Program-made: the position numbers and the translations under genes
In this document: positions 25,477-35,700 of the stretch, one piece after another
Position numbering within the stretch: position 1 is the first letter of the stretch
Layout of the letters: each line of letters starts with the position of its first letter
Notes under the pieces: generated by a model
What the model saw: only the letters and a program-made list of their open reading frames with translations
Database searches by the model: none
What the model was told of the DNA's origin: nothing
Source: E44-bin88 sp034419075
GTDB lineage: Bacteria; Chloroflexota; Dehalococcoidia; Dehalococcoidales; BS750m-G39
Reading direction: 5' to 3'
Assembly (NCBI GenBank): GCA_034419075.1
Contig: DAOULR010000024.1
Location: 1-42,624 of the forward strand
DNA length: 42,624 bases

Positions 25477-26199
25477 ATGGTGAGGCTAGCGGGTAGGACA
25501 ATAATCGCGCTGGCTGTTTTGGCCCTTATCTTGGTGCCGCTGGCGGCCTGCCAGGGGCCGCAGGGGCCAACGGGGCCAACGGGGCCAACGGGCGCCCAGG
25601 GGCCGCAGGGGGACCAGGGGCCGATGGGGCCGCCGGCCAGTGGCGTTGGCCAACCGGGGCCGACCGGGCCGGAAGGGCCAGTGGGGCCGCAGGGTGAGCC
25701 GGGGCCAGCGGGGCCAGAGGGTCCAGCCGGGCCAACGGGGCCAGCGGGACCGATGGGGCCAATTGGGCCGCAGGGCGAGGTGGGGCCGATTGCCCAGTTA
25801 GTTGTCTGCCTGGCTGACATCAATCTGCCGGCTATCAACGAGACCTACATTTTTTACGATGACGATATAGTTGAGTTGGCGGAGGACCTTGTAATTATGG
25901 GGGCGGGTTTCGAGCCGGGTGAAGAAGTAGTCATAACCATCTGCGACCTGGACTGCGTTTGGGAAGAGGCCATCGCCGACGCCTGCGGAGCCTTCTCTGT
26001 GGGATTAGACTTGTCCGAATTAAACGCTGACCAGATGGTTTATCTTTATAATAATTACGTTTCTTTGTTAAAGCCGGTAGCGGTGAAGGCCTGGGTCAAC
26101 TATACTATTTACTACGACCCCGATATGGGTTGGAAGCTTACTAGCGGCGATTTGCGGGCCGTCTGGACGCTTGTCATTACCAATCAAACACCTCCTTAG
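25477..26199 (+). CDS. Collagen-like lipoprotein, copy C of three
   Basis: The 240-residue protein repeats the same plan: signal with PLAAC (Cys25), Gly-X-Y triplets interrupted once by PASGVGQ, and the head domain with GAGFEPGEEVVITICDLDC, ADACGAF, YNNYVSLLKPVAVKAWVNYT and DLRAVWTLVI. The Cys in CDLDC and ADACG may form a conserved disulfide in the head of copies B and C; copy A has Cys-Asp-Met-Asp-Phe, lacking one of them. The ATG follows TTAGGAGGGC. Last of the triplicate; a terminator follows. Confidence 0.9.
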   Translation: MVRLAGRTIIALAVLALILVPLAACQGPQGPTGPTGPTGAQGPQGDQGPMGPPASGVGQPGPTGPEGPVGPQGEPGPAGPEGPAGPTGPAGPMGPIGPQGEVGPIAQLVVCLADINLPAINETYIFYDDDIVELAEDLVIMGAGFEPGEEVVITICDLDCVWEEAIADACGAFSVGLDLSELNADQMVYLYNNYVSLLKPVAVKAWVNYTIYYDPDMGWKLTSGDLRAVWTLVITNQTPP

Positions 26200-26242
26200 C
26201 CTTGATAGCTATTGTAGAAGTGTTTTTAGCCTGAATAGAATT

Positions 26243-26278
26243 GCCGCCCCGCGGGGAAGACTCGGGGGGCGTTTTTTT
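26243..26278 (+). terminator. Terminator after the collagen-like triplet
   Basis: GC-rich hairpin (GCCGCCCCG ... CGGGGGGC) followed by seven T residues. Confidence 0.75.
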
Positions 26279-26364
26279 ATAGCGGCCAGCCCAGCTACTT
26301 GAAAAAGGCCGAGCCTCAGCCAGCTAATCGCCCCCATCGTATCACTGCGTAAGTCCAGAGCCAA

Positions 26365-26393
26365 TTGCGGTGGGGACGGGTTGTTGCTATAAT
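26365..26393 (+). promoter_or_regulatory. Promoter of tRNA-Ala
   Basis: TTGCGG (26365-26370), a 17-base spacer and TATAAT (26388-26393), 14 bases before the tRNA. Confidence 0.6.
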
Positions 26394-26407
26394 ACCGCTG
26401 TTATCGC

Positions 26408-26483
26408 GGGGCTGTAGCTCAGCTGGGAGAGCGCCTCCTTTGCAAGGAGGAAGTCAGGGGTTCGAGTCCCCTCAGCTCCACCA
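26408..26483 (+). tRNA. tRNA-Ala, anticodon TGC
   Basis: Acceptor GGGGCTG / CAGCTCC, anticodon stem CTCCT / AGGAG around the loop TTGCA with TGC, T arm GGGGTTCGAGTCCCC, encoded CCA at 26481-26483. The 3' end of the tRNA is at the border of the AT-richer defence operon, a common position for integration of genomic islands. Confidence 0.97.
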
Positions 26484-26494
26484 TCGTGGATAAA

Positions 26495-26516
26495 AGGTAA
26501 AACTCGGCTTTTCGAG
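26495..26516 (-). terminator. Weak candidate terminator at the end of the defence operon
   Basis: On the minus strand CTCG-AAAAGC-CGAG is followed by TTTTACCTTTT. The stem is only four pairs, so the call is weak. Confidence 0.3.
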
Positions 26517-26547
26517 AAGATCTTTAAGTTGGATTTCTAAATAGCGG

Positions 26548-29500
26548 TTAATGTTCTGACGGCGCGTGAAAATTACTTATCAAATCTAGTAGTCTTACTT
26601 CCTGATTCTGCAAGATGGCTACACCAAAGACTTCCAATCTTCCTTTATATTCTCGATCTTGAAATGTAGGAACATATATGTTCTTCTCTCCAAGTATAGT
26701 CCACACAATTGTCATACCTTCAGATTTCAGAAGGTTAGACAGTTCCTGGAAATCCACTAGCAAAGCCGGGGGGCCACTTTCCCTGGTAGTGGGATCAAAC
26801 GCAACAGGTTTTTCATTAGCTTTAGCATATATAAAGTCGTAGCCAGTCCATCGCAGACCCAGGTGCTCGATTAGATACGGACTAAGCAGCATGCCGGCAA
26901 GTGAATCTTCTAATGAGTTGTCATATCCTCCGCCTTCCCTCAGGTATTCAGCTGTAGTCACTAGCATCGGCACAGGAATCGACCTCACACCATTATCTGG
27001 TAATTCCCAACCTCTCCTCTGTTCTCGTGCGGCTGGATGCCAGGGATACTCACCAATAAAGACGTCGTAGAAACTATATGACTCTGGCATCCATCTACCC
27101 ATCCAACTGCGCCCTTTACTCCAATCTAGAAATACTTTGAGGTCTCCTTCTTTCATAAGATAACTACGGATTTGATACCACAAGTGACATCGCTCTACTT
27201 CCCAACGATCTAGTTCTGGAGAGACAGACTCTTCCCAAGCGTAATGTCCTTCCAAAGATAACCAATCATTTCCATTGGTGTCTCGTATTTTGATAAGATT
27301 TACAGGCGAAGGAAGGTCTTCTCCAGTGCTTAGCCAAGCGATTCGATTCACTGGAGTTGCTGGGTCCGGCATTATCGGAGCATCTGGAGCCCACCAGCAT
27401 TTTGGTATTGAGCCCCATACGATGCGCCCGGATGAGTGAAGCAAAAGCGAAGGGTCAATGTCGCTTCTCGACACCCGTAGTTGCCACGGTCCGTCATATG
27501 ACTGCTGCCCATTTTCACCCCAATCCGGCAGTAGTGATAGGTGGTCGGTTAGTCGGGCAAGGAGTTCGTAGAAAGCAATCCACTGATATTTCTTCCCCAC
27601 TCTCTCAACTTGCGGAGTTCGCCTCCCTCGGTCAAAGCCGACCATTCGGTCGAAATCTGAGAATTTCTTCGGTGTCCAACCAAGACTAATAACCCGGTAA
27701 AATATCCATCTACACGCCAAGTCAGTGCTGAATGGAACAGGCCGCTCGGTACGGGTAGCTTGAACAGAGCTAAGCCTTATTGATTCATGGAGCAATCGGT
27801 CTTGGTCCTGGGAAAGAGACTTGAAGAATTTCTCTTTATCACCTTTACCTTGCAGTATTTTCAAAAGTCGCTTGGTTTGCAGACCATTCAATAAATTGAC
27901 GAACTGCTGCCATTTTTCTTTCGCTTGGCTGGAAGCTTCGAGAGCTCGCTGCCTTTCTTCTTGTCGAAGTTTCTGTAAACGTTTACGTTGATTCCCAGCC
28001 ATAAATCGTGTCACTGCGGGTTCAACTATGTAGCGGTGAAAATCACCAAGAGTGAACAACGAACCTAAAAAACCGACATATTCATTGGACTTGTCCATAT
28101 ATCGTTTACGAATGGTTTCCTCTGGAGGTGCCGTTATCGGCCATGGACTTTTATAAGGAGGTCGACATTGCTTTAGGTCGATGTCTTGAGGCAGAGAATC
28201 CATATCCACCGCTCGTTCAATAACCCCTCGAGCGTAGTCTCTTAGCAAGACATGAACGGGGGGATTGCCATCTTTGAACACGAGTTCATAAACTGTCTCG
28301 GCAATTAGTTTTATAGAATCCTTATCCAAACTGAGCAATGAGCAACCGTAGGCTACAGCATACAACCGTTCGGAAACATATGGGTCATTGATGCCGTGAA
28401 ACTTTACCAGAAGGTCCCTTAGCACCATTGGTCGGTCACGTAAAATAGAAACCAATCCTTTGGTCGAATGGTCGCGCAAACGTCTATTAGAGCTAGTTAG
28501 AAACCATGCCAGAGCAATAGCGCAAAGATATACCGTATCATCGGCACAGAATTTAGTATCACTAGACCAAGCCCACCGCACTATTCTTTCAATTTGGCTC
28601 TCGTCTCCATATGTTTCATATAGAAACCGAGACCACCACGTATCCCGATCAGACATAGACAGGCGCCAAAGTGTAGTATGTAGCCTTAAGGAGTTAAGTG
28701 GATGATCCGGTACCGATACGACCTGAAGTATGGTGTCAAGCACAAGCCTATTACCCCAGTGAGTGGACCGCGCTACTTGGTTTAAATAATCAAGAGAAAG
28801 TGGGGCTGGGAATGCTTTTATATCCCGCCAGACTAGACTTTCCATATAACCTTGTTGTACTGGCTCTGTGGACGAATCACTGGCAAACTCATGAAATTCT
28901 CTGTCAAACTGTTCGGGTAATAGAACTGAAAGGGCTGCTATCAGATTAATATGATGGTATGCACTAGGCATATCAACAGTTATTTGTCTACAAAACGTCT
29001 GCATGTTTTCAATATCCTTGTTCTGTTCGCAGATGGTTTTGGCCCTTAAATAATCCCCGAGACGTTGATAGGTAAAAAAGACAGCATCAATCTCTTTCTT
29101 ATCAGTATCCCTGTTGAATACCTTGCTCTGCATTAGAACACCCTCGCTGAGAAGGCCATACAGTAAAGACTTGCTCCATGTACGATTAGGTGCAATTTTT
29201 TCCATCAATCCGCTAGCAGTATCAAAAGTCACCCACTCGCGACCTTGGCTAACCATTGTATCTGCCAAGAGGCCAAGACCTCGAAATACCAATCGATCAC
29301 TGTGAGGATAGTCACATCTATCAGGTTTGCATAGGCGGGACTCGATAGCTTCTAAGAAGAGGTCGAACAAAGAAGACAACCCACTGGAACCTCTTGGCAA
29401 GGAAGTTAACCCCTTCTCTGTTAGTCCTTCACACATAATTTTGAGGAATAATGGAGTTTGAAACTCGGGAACAAGAAGGGGAAAGTCTGGAAGAGTCAGC

Positions 29501-31041
29501 TTATAGTGGTTGAAAAAAGCTCTGACAGCGACGTACTCATTACCGATGAAACCTTCATGCGTAACTCTAACCAATTTACTTTTATCTAGCTCTTTAGGTA
29601 CCACCCAATCCATATAGCTGGTCCGACAGGACAATGCTACGCCAACTCTAGGCCATTTCCTGACTTTATTCAGGAAGGCCGACAGATGAGCTGGCCAAAT
29701 ATCTACACCATGTCCTTCATTTATAGCATCGATGAAGATGATGGACTTTGTGTTACTCGCTTCAGCCGCGGTATTCAGAGAGCCCAGGAATTCGTCTACA
29801 TTGCAATTGAGGTCAAGCTGCTGAAGAATTTGGTTCCAAGGCTCTCCTGGAGCGAACCTTTGTCCAAACACCAGAATTGTGGGTTGACCTGACTCGAGTC
29901 GAGTATTCGCAACATCGCAAAAGAGGTGAGTCTTCCCTTTCCCTGCGTCACCGACGATGAGAAGAGCTGGCACGTTTACTAAAAGAGCGGCGTCACTTCC
30001 CACGAGTTCTTCCAATTCTCTGACGTTTACTGCCGTTTTCCGTAGCTCATATGAGGCAGACTCTAAAGTAACCTGCAATTGTCGTGAGGTTAATGGGCTA
30101 TTATCCTGATCTTGAGGCTTTGATTTTTCTACTTCTCTTGCATGGTCATATAGTGTATTTGAAAGGTCTTCTAATCTTTCTGTTGCCGCTCGGCAGTCTG
30201 CAGCGATTGCATCAAAATCGATTAGTTTATCGCTAGAGACATCCACGGAAAGCACTTTCTTCTCCATACTATCAAGTGCCTGTTTGCATTTAGCGACATC
30301 GCTTTCGGACGCATATTTGGTCTTTCGTAATAAATCGTCAAGAGCATACCACTTACGAGAGTGACGAACCATGCGTAGCATTAAGCGAAGCTGGGTTTGA
30401 AACGTCTCTGTACGCCCCAAACCTTCAAATAACTTTACTATGGGCAACTCAACATTCAAATCGGGAGTATATCTTTTTCCCGCATCAAGGATAGCATTCT
30501 TAATATGCGTTTCGAACCAATCGTGGCCAAGAACTTTCACGTTGAACCAGTAGAAAGCTCTGCCGGCCTGGCCAGATAATGTCAGAGCATTCAGGAGTTC
30601 TGACTCGCCAATATACCCGAACTCCACGGTCATATTCTTGCTTGTTGCCCAGGATTCCCATTTTACGCAGTGCTCATTCCATCGTTCCATCGCGCTCTTT
30701 TTACCTTTCACTTTCCCGGCGGGACGATTGTATGGAAGATAAAAAACATAGCGCTTTAGAGCCGGCTGAGAATTTAGCGCAGCTTTGACCGATTTATCCA
30801 GTTGTGAGAATTCACTGGAGCCCAATGCAAATAAGAATTTAGCCTGCCATGCCCATACATTTCCATCGGGTAATAAACCCAGAACCTCAACTCCGCCATC
30901 TGGAGCACCATGCCTGACAAGCCTTGTTCCTTCGGGAAGTGGTTCGATGACAGGAATTAGTTGAAAACATAGTTCTTCGAAGGCCCTGTCTTGAGAACCT
31001 TCGTGAGAGCGTATTTCTCTTAGGTTCAAGTTTATTGTCAT
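26548..31041 (-). CDS. Avs-like STAND NTPase with N-terminal PD-(D/E)XK nuclease domain
   Basis: The 1497-residue protein has a nuclease-like N-terminus: DGGVE then WAWQAKF (Asp48, Glu52, Gln66-Ala-Lys68), the restriction-type core found in Cap4/Mrr-like effectors. A STAND/NACHT-type NTPase follows with Walker A VGDAGKGKTH (364-372), Walker B IIFIDAINEG (Asp438) and SCRTS (about 471-475). The long C-terminal half (about 800 residues) is where such proteins sense phage proteins, but I see no clear TPR pattern; it ends in a conserved-looking block (WTGYDFIYAKANEKPVAFDP ... MTIVWTILGEKNIYVP). Known relatives recognise a phage protein, oligomerise and cut DNA. It is last in the defence operon, 59 bases behind the small nuclease gene, with no clear Shine-Dalgarno. 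It may act on its own. Confidence 0.82.
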   Translation of the reverse strand: MTINLNLREIRSHEGSQDRAFEELCFQLIPVIEPLPEGTRLVRHGAPDGGVEVLGLLPDGNVWAWQAKFLFALGSSEFSQLDKSVKAALNSQPALKRYVFYLPYNRPAGKVKGKKSAMERWNEHCVKWESWATSKNMTVEFGYIGESELLNALTLSGQAGRAFYWFNVKVLGHDWFETHIKNAILDAGKRYTPDLNVELPIVKLFEGLGRTETFQTQLRLMLRMVRHSRKWYALDDLLRKTKYASESDVAKCKQALDSMEKKVLSVDVSSDKLIDFDAIAADCRAATERLEDLSNTLYDHAREVEKSKPQDQDNSPLTSRQLQVTLESASYELRKTAVNVRELEELVGSDAALLVNVPALLIVGDAGKGKTHLFCDVANTRLESGQPTILVFGQRFAPGEPWNQILQQLDLNCNVDEFLGSLNTAAEASNTKSIIFIDAINEGHGVDIWPAHLSAFLNKVRKWPRVGVALSCRTSYMDWVVPKELDKSKLVRVTHEGFIGNEYVAVRAFFNHYKLTLPDFPLLVPEFQTPLFLKIMCEGLTEKGLTSLPRGSSGLSSLFDLFLEAIESRLCKPDRCDYPHSDRLVFRGLGLLADTMVSQGREWVTFDTASGLMEKIAPNRTWSKSLLYGLLSEGVLMQSKVFNRDTDKKEIDAVFFTYQRLGDYLRAKTICEQNKDIENMQTFCRQITVDMPSAYHHINLIAALSVLLPEQFDREFHEFASDSSTEPVQQGYMESLVWRDIKAFPAPLSLDYLNQVARSTHWGNRLVLDTILQVVSVPDHPLNSLRLHTTLWRLSMSDRDTWWSRFLYETYGDESQIERIVRWAWSSDTKFCADDTVYLCAIALAWFLTSSNRRLRDHSTKGLVSILRDRPMVLRDLLVKFHGINDPYVSERLYAVAYGCSLLSLDKDSIKLIAETVYELVFKDGNPPVHVLLRDYARGVIERAVDMDSLPQDIDLKQCRPPYKSPWPITAPPEETIRKRYMDKSNEYVGFLGSLFTLGDFHRYIVEPAVTRFMAGNQRKRLQKLRQEERQRALEASSQAKEKWQQFVNLLNGLQTKRLLKILQGKGDKEKFFKSLSQDQDRLLHESIRLSSVQATRTERPVPFSTDLACRWIFYRVISLGWTPKKFSDFDRMVGFDRGRRTPQVERVGKKYQWIAFYELLARLTDHLSLLPDWGENGQQSYDGPWQLRVSRSDIDPSLLLHSSGRIVWGSIPKCWWAPDAPIMPDPATPVNRIAWLSTGEDLPSPVNLIKIRDTNGNDWLSLEGHYAWEESVSPELDRWEVERCHLWYQIRSYLMKEGDLKVFLDWSKGRSWMGRWMPESYSFYDVFIGEYPWHPAAREQRRGWELPDNGVRSIPVPMLVTTAEYLREGGGYDNSLEDSLAGMLLSPYLIEHLGLRWTGYDFIYAKANEKPVAFDPTTRESGPPALLVDFQELSNLLKSEGMTIVWTILGEKNIYVPTFQDREYKGRLEVFGVAILQNQEVRLLDLISNFHAPSEH

Positions 31042-31100
31042 AATTTAATACAAGAAGGCTTGAAGTACTTCGTTAATTTCCAACACTCCATCTAAACACC

Positions 31101-31577
31101 CTATCGTGGAAATAATTTATGGGCAACCCGCTTGAAAGATGACAGCGTAGGATTTCTCCTCTTCTGTTTTGATATAATCGGCTCTAGGACCTCATAGTCT
31201 GCGCGCCAGATCCCGGCAAGTCGATATCTTGAATCAAGGATTCCCAATAATGCATAGTCGTACTCGTGCTTCGAAAACGTGCCCAACCGGCCACTTTCTC
31301 TAGGAGTATCTCCTGATTCACTGCGTCGTGTCTTGATCTGGACGCGCATCCCGTCTTTATCAATAGCATCAAATCCCACGCTGCGGGGATCTAATGCCAT
31401 ATTGAGTCCCAATTCATTACATATCAATACTTCTCCTACCTCTCCAGTGATGCCCAACCTCCGCGAGCCTTCGGTAGCTTGTTCATAATCCAAGGCAGCG
31501 CTAATAGCTTTATCTACCTTAGCAAGCAAGTTGGCACTGATGGGTATAGTCTTACTTAATTGAGGAGAGGAAACCAT
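31101..31577 (-). CDS. Small PD-(D/E)XK-type protein
   Basis: The 158-residue protein shows the core of a restriction-endonuclease-like fold: GITGEVGEVLICNELG (Glu46 and Glu49), GFDAIDKDGMRVQIKTRR (Asp70, Gln80-Ile-Lys82). The last pattern, D then QxK, is the catalytic motif of many restriction enzymes. A positively charged C-terminus (KQKRRNPTLSSFKRVAHKLF) may bind nucleic acid. It sits between radical SAM and STAND genes; the ATG is nine bases after AAGGAG. It may be the cleavage subunit of the modification/nuclease set, which is inference. Confidence 0.72.
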   Translation of the reverse strand: MVSSPQLSKTIPISANLLAKVDKAISAALDYEQATEGSRRLGITGEVGEVLICNELGLNMALDPRSVGFDAIDKDGMRVQIKTRRSESGDTPRESGRLGTFSKHEYDYALLGILDSRYRLAGIWRADYEVLEPIISKQKRRNPTLSSFKRVAHKLFPR

Positions 31578-31625
31578 TCACACAATCTCCTTCATTACTT
31601 TATAAATATCCATACCACCAGTGCA

Positions 31626-32720
31626 TTAGTGTAAGCTGATGGGCTCCTTGATTGCTCCAGATACGGATGTTATATGGCTTGATGGTCGTAAACAAAACGC
31701 CTCTTCAAAGTCTTTAGCCTCAGTAAATTTCTTCCGGAGTCCATCATGAGGCGGAAAGGCTCCTCCATATCCAATGACCCGGCGAGCTTGGGCTAGCATT
31801 TCAAGCTGTTGCGAAGTCCACTTACTGGCGACATGCTGGTTCTTCTTCAAGGAGTCTAAGGGTTCAAAGCGCATTGGATAAGCTACCACGCCCCATTCCA
31901 TAAGGTCACAAAGACGTTCCAGGAATTCTTCCGGCGAGTCCTCATAGTTATAAAGGACATAGACAATCATATTGCGTAACTTGAATCCAGCTTTCTCGAG
32001 GGCTGGTATTGCTTTTTCCAATGCCTTTCTCTCAGCAGGGACGTCGTAGGCCATACGCACTGGGTCTACGCGTAACCCTTTGAATTCTTGAGCGACCTCT
32101 TCAGTAATCCGACGTGCATCGAGCCCTTGGTTAAAATCTACGGATACATCTATTTCTTTTAGTTCGGCAACAAGGTCTTTCCAATTGGTGGCTCCAAGAA
32201 GATTATTGTCCCATAGAATGACTTTCCTGTGGCCAGGCGCTATAAGATGACGGACGGACTTGACCCGGATTTCACCCACGGATGGCTCCATAATTGGCAC
32301 GGCACAGTAAGGACAGTGGTTGACGCAACCACGATGACTGAAAATTATGCTTCGCCGCCAACTAGGAACCAGGGTATAGTCAGGTAGGAGATCCTCGGCT
32401 TCTTCATGAAGACCGTGATGAATCTCATCCGCTCCTGAAGTAGCGGCATGCTCTGGCATTAAAGTGGCGTATATCCCGCCTAGTATAACCTTTGCGTTGG
32501 GAAATGCATTCTTATAATACGCAACCGCCTCATGGACAGGCTTCCATGCATAAGTGAAAAGGCTGGTCACATAGACAGTATCCGGGCTCTGAGAAACAGA
32601 CTTGCAGCCGTGGACCAGTTCAACGGTATCCCCTTGCCTCGTATGGTAAGAAGCCAGCTTGAGAAGGCCCAACGAAGGATATCTGGTGTAATAGGCTGGT
32701 TCAACTAACAGAATGTGCAC
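31626..32720 (-). CDS. Radical SAM enzyme with B12-binding-type N-terminal domain
   Basis: The 364-residue protein has the radical SAM motif GCVNHCPYC (Cys132, Cys136, Cys139; C-x3-C-x2-C). The first 115 residues look like the Rossmann-type B12-binding domain of the large cobalamin-dependent group (YPSLGLLKLASYHTRQG; ILGGIYATLMPEHA), although no DxHxxG His motif is visible, so cobalamin need not bind. Substrate unknown. GTG start five bases after GAGGAG; the gene lies nine bases after the methyltransferase stop, so the two are translated in tandem. This placement suggests a role in chemistry on DNA or on a partner protein of the system; no reported defence role fits directly. Confidence 0.86.
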   Translation of the reverse strand: MHILLVEPAYYTRYPSLGLLKLASYHTRQGDTVELVHGCKSVSQSPDTVYVTSLFTYAWKPVHEAVAYYKNAFPNAKVILGGIYATLMPEHAATSGADEIHHGLHEEAEDLLPDYTLVPSWRRSIIFSHRGCVNHCPYCAVPIMEPSVGEIRVKSVRHLIAPGHRKVILWDNNLLGATNWKDLVAELKEIDVSVDFNQGLDARRITEEVAQEFKGLRVDPVRMAYDVPAERKALEKAIPALEKAGFKLRNMIVYVLYNYEDSPEEFLERLCDLMEWGVVAYPMRFEPLDSLKKNQHVASKWTSQQLEMLAQARRVIGYGGAFPPHDGLRKKFTEAKDFEEAFCLRPSSHITSVSGAIKEPISLH

Positions 32721-32729
32721 TCGGTCTCC

Positions 32730-35700
32730 TCATTGTTTTAACCCTGCTAGTGACTCCTGGATTTCCTTAACTTCATCAGAGCCAAGACCCCATATTTGGG
32801 CCGCGAGTTCGTCAATGCCTGGTTCAATAATTTCTTTAAGACCAGTCTCATCACCAATGGACATAGCATGGTGGGCATTTTGTGAAAGACTTGCAAGCTT
32901 ACGGTGTATTACGTTGTTAGGATCAAACTTCGGAATACGGACATAATTGAATACATGGGTTGAAATCTGTGTGTTAATAGCGAAGCAATTCACAGCAAAA
33001 GCTACGAGACTGCTATTGAGAGTAGCGCAAAGATAATTTGCTTCTTCCTTACTCTCGACAGCACAAAGGGTTAACTTATGGTCTGGTAATACGGTTCTTT
33101 CAGCAGGTTCAATAACCGCGGCGGTCATTGAAGTTGCAACTTCCCGCCATACTACCTTGAAATCGCTAAAAGTGTAGCTCTTTATTCCATAAAGGGAATA
33201 GAATGGCCCCTGCTCCATTAGCGTACGGACAACACCACTCTGACGTTGATTGAGAGCAACTTCAAAGCGCTTCAGGTACGCGTATGTCTTAGGAAATGAT
33301 TGCTTGAGTGTATCTTCCGGAATTGCTTTATCCGGTCGTTCACTCTCCTGAGGTGCCAATATGTAAGCTGAAGGTCTAGCTGACCACCTGTGTACATCAC
33401 GCCCTCTTAACAACGGGAAAACAAAATCTGGTTCAAGTGCTATCTGAATAGACTCCACCTCTCTTTTTGCGCCTTCAGTCATATTAGAAACTAACAGCAT
33501 ACCATCTGGTCGATCGTCCAAAACGTTTACCCAAAACACACCGTTTGCACCGCCAGTATGTACACCTACGTGCGCAACATAGGTTGATTGTCCTAGCATT
33601 TCTTTCAATGCCCGTAGAGCTTTAGGTCTTCCAGTTAGCCACGGTGACTGCAGATCAGATTTATCCACAGGTTGCGCTATGAAGTTTTTACGAGCCGTCC
33701 GATCGAGTATTTCTGATAGTGTAGCCTCTTCCGGTAACGGAGTTCTGACATCCCTTTTGTTCCATACAGTATATGGAACCGGATAAGAAGTTCGTTGACC
33801 TTTTTCGACAATAAGAACGCTGGTCCGGTTAGTCGCTCCTTCGAACGGTTTTAACTTCACCATGTCGTCCACATGAATAACAGAAACCGGTATTTTCCCT
33901 TGGATATCAAACCGTCGGAATCCCTTGCCTGCATCACTTTTAAATACTGTCTGTGTTATTACGAAGCCCAATTTAGCTTTATTTTTCAAGTATCTATCAA
34001 GTGATACGTAGGTCATAAGCGTTGAAATATCGATTTCTGAACTGCCGTGCCTTGCCCTAAGGCCGGTATGAGGAAAAAGCAGGTACGTATCTTCGTTGAG
34101 AGGTATTAGATGTTGTCGATAATTATCTGGGAGCCTGTCCCAATTCACCCATGGTGGATTTCCTGCGACATAGTCGAACTCACCGCAAAACAAAGGAGCG
34201 AAGGCATTCTTGATGATGCGTGCCCAGATACCGTTAATAGCCTTTACGTTTAGTTCCTCTATCCTGATGTAAAGCTGCTCCAACACCTGTATATCAAGGT
34301 CATCTTTTTCCTCAACGAGTGGAAAAGTCCTAAGAATGCGTTTTCTGAAGTCAATAACGGAATACTTCTCATCCACGCACTCTTCTACCAGTCCAGCCAA
34401 CTGATCAATGTATTGCGCTTTGACAAGGGATCCAGGAACAGCAAAATCTCCCACTACTGTCTTGAACTTGTACTGACGCTCCTCGGCGCCCATCATACGA
34501 AACTGGTCGCCCACTTTCTCTTCTGCTTGCGAGGGTGTGAGAATAGAATCACAAAGGTAAACCGGAATGTTAACCTCAAAATCTCTTTGCGCTTCGAGTA
34601 AGTCACCTAGAGCTAAGAGGTAGTTTGTACGTGCGGAGATGACTGCCAGGGGATTCAGGTCGAACCCTACGATGTTAGATTGAATCCTATGAAGAAGGTC
34701 TGCTGGCTTTATAGGGTGCTCGGCACAATGCTCCTTAATCCTTTGAATGGCCAATACCAGAAAAGTACCGGAGCCGCAGGCAGGGTCAAGTAAACGCTTC
34801 TCGTGCAATTTCGGCTCACGCTCAGAGGTGAACCCTAGTTGGTTCAGTAGACGCTCTGCCAACCAGTCTGGGGTGTAGTATTCCCCCAAATCATGGCGAA
34901 GCTGCTTGGGCATAACATTCTGGTAAAGCTTCTTAAGAAGGTCGCGGGTCTCGTTAGGATCAGCATCCAGAGTTACTAGCGAGTAGTTAGCTAATTCAGA
35001 TACAATTCGTCGAATTCCCTTATCTACGTCTTCATCCCATACCTCGAGGTACCAGCCAAAGAAGTCACCTTCCAGAAAGTTACTAACACCAAGTTGTTTA
35101 AAGATTCCACCGCGCTCCATATCCTTCAAATACTTTTGCAGTCGGTCAGTGGAGTAACTGGCTACTTGAGGGAGAGCTGTACCCAGTTTAGGTGCAACAT
35201 AATAGTGGACTACTTGAACTGCAAGCAATTTAATGAAAGTTGCGTAGTAAGTGTGTATCGAGAAAAACAGTTGAAAGGCACCGGGATGAGATTCCTGAAT
35301 ACCATACTGTTTAGCGAGTGTTCTAATATCCAGGCGAGGCGAACCTTCTTCATAACCACAGACCTCGCTGAATTGCTGGCGCCATTGGTCGTATATTACT
35401 TTTACTTTGGGATTTTGGGATTCTCTCAGAGCCTTATACAGTGCGCTAACGGCAATTCTAGCAACGTTTGTGTTTTCGCCAAAATCTCGAACTAGATTAT
35501 CAGCGGTAAGCGCTTTTTCGGTGCTAAGCAGAAAAAGCGAAGCAAGAAATCGCGAGGTAGAATCTGCTGTTACAGGCAAAGGTTCATCGTGATGCCAAAT
35601 ACCGCTGCGGAAACGACAGAAAATAAAATAGCACCCATCAGTAACCACTCCGGCTAGCCGCTCAGGCTTGTGTCGCTCTTTCTTAACCAAGTCTTCTATG

